DNA of 64,000 bases. Source: Fimbriimonadaceae bacterium (GTDB taxonomy: Bacteria > Armatimonadota > Fimbriimonadia > Fimbriimonadales > Fimbriimonadaceae). A model generated the notes under the pieces. The model made no database searches, had not been told where the DNA came from, and was given only the letters and a program-made list of their open reading frames with translations. Location: positions 310,001-374,000 of the forward strand of contig JAHBTD010000001.1 of assembly GCA_019638775.1 (NCBI GenBank), written 5' to 3'. Both the position numbers and the translations under genes were made by a program. Position 1 is the stretch's first letter, and each line of letters begins with the position of its first letter. This document shows positions 59,293 through 64,000 of the stretch, piece after piece.

Positions 59293-60177
59293 ATGTCAAA
59301 TAAGAAAGCATTCACATTAATTGAACTTTTGGTTGTAATCGCGATCATCGCGATCCTTGCCGCTATCCTGTTCCCCGTCTTCGCACAGGCGAAGGATTCG
59401 GCTAAGAACACCGCTCTTCTGAGCAACATCAAGCAAGCCGGTACATCGCAGATGATCTACTCGGCAGACTACGACGACATCTTTGCACCGACGATGGCAA
59501 GCCACCCGGTTCAGCCCATCGACCTCGGTTGGCAAGACCTGACTCAGCCGTATATGAAGAACTACGAGCTGATCCTCAACCCCAAGCGAAACCGACCCGC
59601 TAACGATGCCTTCCTCTACTGGACGAGGATGCAGCACATTGGAATGCCTGGGCGTGCGGCGACAGCAGCCAGCGCCACGGTTCGTAATCAGAACTACTAC
59701 CAGGGAACACATGCAGGACAGCCTGTCCGTCACGAAGGCGTCGGCGGTTTTGTAAACCTCGACACGACCCTTCCCGACTGGCTTGGTCGCTTCGTGGCTA
59801 CTTCCTATAGCAACACTCAAGTTGACGACGTGTCCAACACGATCCTCTTCGTTGAGGGTTCTAACTGGGATAACTGGTTCCCGATCGTGCCGGGAGACGG
59901 AGTCACGACGGACCCGATGCGATTCTGCATCCGCTGGATTCCAGTCCAGTTCAATGCGAACGGTGGCAGCTTCAGCTCGCCGATCACGGCTACGACTCGA
60001 CCGCTTAACGGACTTCACGGTCTGACAGGCTGCGTGGTTCCGCAGGGCCGCTCCACGGCGACCATGACGGACAGCTCCGCTCGATCGGTTGACTTCCGTG
60101 GGCAGATCTATAACGCTTCGCCCAGCAAGACGGCAGGAGTCTACGTCTCCAGACTCTTGAACCCGATGGGCATCTAA
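59293..60177 (+). CDS. Pseudopilin P4 (array copy 4)
   Basis: A 294-residue pseudopilin, leader MSNKKAFTLIELL. It is a clear mosaic: bases 59485-59597 are identical to P6 (61891-62003) and bases 59713-59860 are identical to P5 (60928-61075), while each partner differs from P4 outside its block. It has APTMASHPVQ in place of the SPTMASHP of P0-P3, shared with P5 and P6. GGAGAG lies 6 bases before the ATG. There is no lipoprotein gene. Confidence 0.92.
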   Translation: MSNKKAFTLIELLVVIAIIAILAAILFPVFAQAKDSAKNTALLSNIKQAGTSQMIYSADYDDIFAPTMASHPVQPIDLGWQDLTQPYMKNYELILNPKRNRPANDAFLYWTRMQHIGMPGRAATAASATVRNQNYYQGTHAGQPVRHEGVGGFVNLDTTLPDWLGRFVATSYSNTQVDDVSNTILFVEGSNWDNWFPIVPGDGVTTDPMRFCIRWIPVQFNANGGSFSSPITATTRPLNGLHGLTGCVVPQGRSTATMTDSSARSVDFRGQIYNASPSKTAGVYVSRLLNPMGI

Positions 60178-60205
60178 CCGGTCACTTGTGGCTGGTGAGA
60201 GTATG

Positions 60206-60231
60206 GGCGGGCCGCTTATTGGCGGCCCGCC
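60206..60231 (+). terminator. Terminator of P4
   Basis: GGCGGGCCGC / GCGGCCCGCC, a 10-bp perfect GC-rich stem with a 6-base loop, is followed by ATTTTC. Confidence 0.8.
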
Positions 60232-60507
60232 ATTTTCAATATTTGGGAAACTTGAACTCGCAAGGCTCTGGGTCGCATCACACTATAGAAGCCGATCTGA
60301 GTCTTTGTTAGCCAAACGTAGATACTGTATAAGCAACGATGTAATTTTGTATAATTTTTTTATTTTGGAATTATTTCTACTGATATTTGAACAATTTGTG
60401 TTATTCTGTACATTGACGGTTCTCGGTGCATGAGAGCGTTCGGCGCTCGTATTGCCGAGAGAATCGGGCCCCGCAAGGGGAAAGAAATATATACATTGGA
60501 GACACAA
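60232..60507 (+). other. Gene-free AT-rich region and structured leader of P5
   Basis: The region has no gene. TTGAAC (60387-60392), 16 bases, TACATT (60409-60414) is a moderate promoter. The leader then folds as TCTCGG/CCGAGA enclosing GAGCG/CGCTC, followed by CCCC-GCAA-GGGG and an A/T-rich run to GGAG. The last 25 bases resemble the P6 leader (AAATATA, ACATT, GGAGAC). Confidence 0.45.
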
Positions 60508-61392
60508 ATGTCACGCAAGAATGCATTTACACTTATTGAACTTCTGGTTGTGATTGCGATTATCGCGATCCTTGCCGCCATCCTGTTCCCTGTCTTTGCC
60601 CAAGCTAAGGATTCGGCGAAGAACACTGCTCTTCTGAGCAACATCAAGCAAGCCGGTACGTCGCAGATGATCTACGCTGCCGACTACGACGATATCTTCG
60701 CACCGACGATGGCAAGCCACCCGGTTCAGCCCATCGACCTCGGTTGGCAGGACCTGACTCAGCCGTACATGAAGAACTACGAGCTGATCCTCAACCCCAA
60801 ACGAACCCGACCCGCCAATGATGCCTACCTGTATTGGACGAGAATGCAGCACATCGGTATGCCGGGACGAGCCGCAACCGCAGCTAATGCACTTGTTCGC
60901 TCGCAGAACTACTATCAGGGAACGCACGCAGGACAGCCTGTCCGTCACGAAGGCGTCGGCGGTTTTGTAAACCTCGACACGACCCTTCCCGACTGGCTTG
61001 GTCGCTTCGTGGCTACTTCCTATAGCAACACTCAAGTTGACGACGTGTCCAACACGATCCTCTTCGTTGAGGGTTCCAACTGGGATAACTGGTTCCCGAT
61101 CGTTCCCGGCAACGGTACGACCCTTGACCCAATGCGATACTGTATTCGCTGGATCCCGGTCCAGTACAACGCGAACGGTGGCAGCTACAGCTCGCCGATC
61201 ACGGCTACGACCCGACCGCTTAACGGACTTCACGGTCTGACAGGCTGCGTGGTTCCGCAGGGCCGCTCCACAGCGACCATGACGGACAGTTCCGCTCGAT
61301 CGGTTGACTTCCGAGGCAACATCTACAACCCGTCACCCAGCAAGACAGCAGGCGTTTACGTCTCCAAGCTGCTGAACCCGATGGGCATCTAA
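60508..61392 (+). CDS. Pseudopilin P5 (array copy 5)
   Basis: A 294-residue pseudopilin with leader MSRKNAFTLIELL; Asn replaces Lys two residues before the cleavage site. Its closest relative is P4, with a 148-base identical block and the shared HGLTGCVVPQG and RFVATSYSNTQ stretches. RGNIYNPSP replaces RGQIYNPSP. ATG 60508 has GGAG 6-7 bases upstream; the open frame from 60430 adds a tail that is not prepilin-like. A hairpin follows and there is no lipoprotein gene. Confidence 0.92.
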   Translation: MSRKNAFTLIELLVVIAIIAILAAILFPVFAQAKDSAKNTALLSNIKQAGTSQMIYAADYDDIFAPTMASHPVQPIDLGWQDLTQPYMKNYELILNPKRTRPANDAYLYWTRMQHIGMPGRAATAANALVRSQNYYQGTHAGQPVRHEGVGGFVNLDTTLPDWLGRFVATSYSNTQVDDVSNTILFVEGSNWDNWFPIVPGNGTTLDPMRYCIRWIPVQYNANGGSYSSPITATTRPLNGLHGLTGCVVPQGRSTATMTDSSARSVDFRGNIYNPSPSKTAGVYVSKLLNPMGI

Positions 61393-61430
61393 ATCGTTCT
61401 CGGCTAAGAAAACGCGAGATCAACATGCAA

Positions 61431-61457
61431 AGACGGACTGCATTTTGCAGTCCGTCT
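61431..61457 (+). terminator. Hairpin after P5
   Basis: AGACGGACTGCA / TGCAGTCCGTCT, a 12-bp perfect stem with a 3-base loop. A T-run is missing on the plus strand. The stem core matches the terminator after P2-L2. Confidence 0.6.
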
Positions 61458-61565
61458 CCACAAAAAGTAAAAAACCTACAATTCCAAATCTCGTTCAATT
61501 CAATCCGCAAGTATGTTCAAAAACGAGATTAAGATTGGAATTGCAGAACATTTTTTGTAATTTTT

Positions 61566-61594
61566 TTGTCATTTGGCGCAAAGAATGCTATGAT
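61566..61594 (+). promoter_or_regulatory. Promoter of P6
   Basis: TTGTCA (61566-61571), 17 bases, TATGAT (61589-61594). The leader of about 98 bases has CCACG/CGTGG and CTTCC-GATT-GGAAG hairpins. The preceding bases from 61458 hold no gene. Confidence 0.6.
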
Positions 61595-61698
61595 GGTTAT
61601 GTGCGGCTCCTCAGGATTCGCACACCACGTCTGACGATTGTCGTTGGCGTGGAGCGCTTCCGATTGGAAGAAAATATACATTAGGAGACTCATTTAGA

Positions 61699-62586
61699 AT
61701 GTCATACAAGAAAGCGTTTACGCTCATTGAACTTCTGGTTGTTATTGCCATCATTGCAATTCTCGCAGCTATCCTATTCCCTGTCTTTGCACAGGCAAAG
61801 GATTCGGCTAAGAACACTGCTCTTCTGAGCAACATCAAGCAAGCCGGTACATCGCAGATGATCTACTCGGCAGACTACGACGACATCTTCGCACCGACGA
61901 TGGCAAGCCACCCGGTTCAGCCCATCGACCTCGGTTGGCAAGACCTGACTCAGCCGTATATGAAGAACTACGAGCTGATCCTCAACCCCAAGCGAAACCG
62001 ACCTGCCGCAAATGCGTACCTGTACTGGACGCGACTGCAGCACATCGGTATGCCGGGACGAGCTGCTACCGCTGCTAACGCTACGGTTGTCGCTCAGAAC
62101 TACTACCAGGGAACGCACGCCGGACAGAACGTCCGACACGAAGGCGTCGGCGGTTTTGTAAACCTCGACACGACCCTTCCGGACTGGCTTGGCCGTGCAG
62201 TCGCTACGTCCTACAGCAACACTCAGGTTGACGACGTGTCCAACACGATCCTCTTTGCTGAGGGTTCCAACTGGGACAACTGGTTCCCGCTAATCCCCGG
62301 CGATGGCGTCACCCTCGACCCGCTTCGCTACTGCATTCGCTGGATTCCGGTCGAATACAATGCGAACGGTGGCAACTACAGCGCCCCGATCACGACGACC
62401 ACACGACCGCTCAACGGTTTGAACGGTCTCACAGCTGGATGCTTCATCCCGCAGGGCCGCTCCACAGCGACCATGACGGACAGCTCCGCTCGATCGGTTG
62501 ACTTCCGAGGCCAAATCTACAACCCGTCACCCAGCAAGACTGCAGGCGTTTACGTCTCCAAGTTGCTGAACCCGATGGGCATCTAA
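61699..62586 (+). CDS. Pseudopilin P6 (array copy 6)
   Basis: A 295-residue pseudopilin, leader MSYKKAFTLIELL. The first half matches P4 at nucleotide level, while the second half (VATSYSNTQVDDVSNTILFAEGSNWD and TAGCFIPQG) is nearer P1, so it too is mosaic. AGGAG lies 13 bases before the ATG, rather far. It is the last array gene, 185 bases before nuoD. Confidence 0.92.
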   Translation: MSYKKAFTLIELLVVIAIIAILAAILFPVFAQAKDSAKNTALLSNIKQAGTSQMIYSADYDDIFAPTMASHPVQPIDLGWQDLTQPYMKNYELILNPKRNRPAANAYLYWTRLQHIGMPGRAATAANATVVAQNYYQGTHAGQNVRHEGVGGFVNLDTTLPDWLGRAVATSYSNTQVDDVSNTILFAEGSNWDNWFPLIPGDGVTLDPLRYCIRWIPVEYNANGGNYSAPITTTTRPLNGLNGLTAGCFIPQGRSTATMTDSSARSVDFRGQIYNPSPSKTAGVYVSKLLNPMGI

Positions 62587-62638
62587 AGTCAAAGAGACAG
62601 CGCAGCGCAGCTATGCGGCGAAGCGTTACTCTCAAAGA

Positions 62639-62666
62639 GCGGCCTGCCTCACTTGAGGCGGGCCGC
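62639..62666 (+). terminator. Terminator of P6
   Basis: GCGGCCTGCCTC / GAGGCGGGCCGC pair over 12 bp (one T-G) and are followed by TTTTCTG. It separates the array from nuoD. Confidence 0.82.
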
Positions 62667-62771
62667 TTTTCTGTGACGATTGGTCTCTTCGTGAGCATGT
62701 AGATGTCTCGGGTTCTTCTACCGAATGAACTCAACGGGTAACATGATTGGGTCTTTGATAGAAGGAAAGTA

Positions 62772-63989
62772 ATGAGTTCTCACACCTTCATGCCCACCAC
62801 GGAAACCGTCTTTCAGAAGACGGGTGAAAGTACGATGGTCGTCAACATGGGTCCCCAACACCCGTCGACCCATGGCGTTCTTCGGCTCATTCTTGAGCTT
62901 GAAGGGGAGACCATTATTCAGTGCAAAGCGGTGATTGGCTACCTGCACACCGGGATGGAAAAAGAGGCCGAATTCCAGAGCTATATGAAATGCGTCGTCA
63001 TGACTGACCGCATGGATTATCTCAATGCAAACGGAAACAATCTGGCTCACGCGCTCGCGGTGGAGAAGCTTCTGGGCTGCGAGATCCCCAAGCGGGGGCA
63101 GTATCTCCGTGTCATTTTGGCTGAGTTGAGCCGCGTTGCATCGCACTGTGTTTGGCTTGGAACAAGCGCACTCGACCTTGGCGCGATGACCCCGTTTTTC
63201 TACATCATGCAGCAACGCGAAAGCATTCTTGATATGTTCGAGATGTTCTCCGGTGTGCGAATGATGCCTAGCTGGATCGTTCCTGGAGGATTGCGGGGCG
63301 ACATGCCCGAGGGTTTTGACAAGAAGCTGAATGCATTCTTGATGGAGTTTCCGAAGGAGCTTGACGTTGTCGAAAATCTCCTGGTCGAGAACCCAATCTG
63401 GAAAGAGCGAACCTATGATGTTGGCGTATTAACTGGGGACGAGTGCCTGGAGCTTGGTTGCTCTGGACCGATTGCGCGGGCGTCGGGCATTGCTTGGGAT
63501 TTGCGCAAGAGTAACCCATATTGCAGCTACGAAGATTTCGACTTTATGATTCCTGTCGGCTCACGAGGCGACGTTTATGATCGATTCTTGGTGCGACTTG
63601 CCGAGATGAAGGAGAGTTGTAAGATCCTCCGGCAAGCGCTTGATGGACTTCCCGAAGGTCCGTTCCAGACTCTCGACCGCAAGATTGCTCCACCGCCTCG
63701 CGAAGAGCTTGATAGTTCTATGGAGTCACTTATCCACCATTTTAAGCTCTGGACAGAGGGGTTCCGACCACCGGTAGGCGAAGCCTATGCTGGAATTGAG
63801 GGGTCGAAGGGTGAGCTTGGATTCTATATTGTCAGCGATGGTACGAACACTCCTTACCGCTGGCACGAGCGTCCGTCATCCTTTATGAACCTAAAAGCGT
63901 TGGAAGTTTTGGCTCGAGGAAGATTGATCGCTGACCTTATCGCGATCATTGGTTCGGTGGATATTGTGCTTGGCGAAATTGATCGTTAG
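62772..63989 (+). CDS. nuoD: NADH-quinone oxidoreductase subunit D
   Basis: A 405-residue complex I subunit (49-kDa homologue) that forms the quinone pocket with NuoB. VNMGPQHPSTHGVLRLILEL gives the quinone-site His, GYLHTGMEKEAE and TDRMDYLNANGNN follow, and the C-terminus ends in the usual SVDIVLGEIDR. It is complete. GAAAG precedes the ATG. It lies beyond the pseudopilin array from nuoA and nuoC and follows a terminator, so it needs its own promoter or readthrough; more nuo genes probably follow past 64000. Confidence 0.96.
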   Translation: MSSHTFMPTTETVFQKTGESTMVVNMGPQHPSTHGVLRLILELEGETIIQCKAVIGYLHTGMEKEAEFQSYMKCVVMTDRMDYLNANGNNLAHALAVEKLLGCEIPKRGQYLRVILAELSRVASHCVWLGTSALDLGAMTPFFYIMQQRESILDMFEMFSGVRMMPSWIVPGGLRGDMPEGFDKKLNAFLMEFPKELDVVENLLVENPIWKERTYDVGVLTGDECLELGCSGPIARASGIAWDLRKSNPYCSYEDFDFMIPVGSRGDVYDRFLVRLAEMKESCKILRQALDGLPEGPFQTLDRKIAPPPREELDSSMESLIHHFKLWTEGFRPPVGEAYAGIEGSKGELGFYIVSDGTNTPYRWHERPSSFMNLKALEVLARGRLIADLIAIIGSVDIVLGEIDR

Positions 63990-64000
63990 CAACTAGAGTA

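Noticed and set aside
59400-60010. Long antisense frames across the pseudopilin genes (also in P5 and P6)
   Set aside because: They recur because the paralogues share sequence; they have no ribosome site or known domain.
60421-60507. c-di-GMP or other known riboswitch in the P5 leader
   Set aside because: Stems are present but I could not match the conserved core bases of any class I know.
1-64000. tRNA genes, CRISPR arrays, transposases, integrases
   Set aside because: No cloverleaf with a GTTCRA loop, no regular short repeats, and no mobile-element protein was seen by eye; tRNAscan-SE and ISfinder could still find something I missed.

Overview
The window looks like chromosome from a Gram-negative, aerobic bacterium of mid-50s GC, most likely an Armatimonadota (Fimbriimonadia-like) lineage. 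That placement is inference. It rests on the gene mix: many pseudopilins with an FTLIELLVV-type leader, PEP-CTERM proteins, outer-membrane TolC and porin genes, DUF2330 proteins, frequent TTG/GTG starts, and complex I genes. No rRNA, tRNA, CRISPR array, transposase or phage gene was recognised.

Layout. 1-2.1 kb: an AbrB-type regulator, TolC and membrane-fusion-protein efflux operon (minus). 2.2-6.2 kb: a plus-strand operon of a degenerate aldo/keto reductase, a small membrane protein, a flavin amine oxidase and an amidohydrolase. 6.4-9.8 kb: a zinc-ribbon/TPR, TPR and PilZ operon. 10-13.5 kb: Dps, an unknown membrane protein and an OprP-like porin with a Pho-box-like repeat and no Shine-Dalgarno. 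13.5-21.3 kb: two DUF2330 proteins around a YciI-like secreted protein, an orphan MutL-family ATPase, an esterase, two PEP-CTERM paralogues and a heme-monooxygenase-like protein. 21.5-29.8 kb: UgpC/MalK ATPase, aldehyde dehydrogenase, pyrF, mutY, a P1B-4 metal ATPase, an FtsX/MacB-type permease and a GspG-like pseudopilin. 30-38 kb: thrS, small unknowns, a self-palindromic MarR promoter, and a pth-uppP-wecB-wecA-dCMP deaminase run serving envelope glycan synthesis. 38-43 kb: a secreted lysyl-oxidase-like protein, LemA with a partner, and an M14 carboxypeptidase.

43-53.9 kb (minus): pseudopilin copy P0 with a small lipoprotein, a YjbR protein, recR-ybaB-dnaX with the 4.5S SRP RNA just upstream, an ABC exporter with a TPR protein, and trpD-trpC-trpF. 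trpF appears to start at CTG. A plus-strand structured RNA with its own promoter and terminator (about 51.36-51.49 kb) faces trpF and matches nothing I know.

53.9-64 kb: nuoA and nuoC, then six full-length paralogous pseudopilin genes (P1-P6), two followed by tiny lipoprotein genes, then nuoD. Each unit carries its own terminator-like hairpin and leader RNA. The paralogues have near-constant ends and a variable middle. Block-by-block nucleotide identity (P4 matches P6 in one segment and P5 in the next) indicates gene conversion. This pseudopilin-plus-lipoprotein array, lodged inside a complex I operon that also lacks nuoB between nuoA and nuoC, is the strongest candidate for an undescribed system here.
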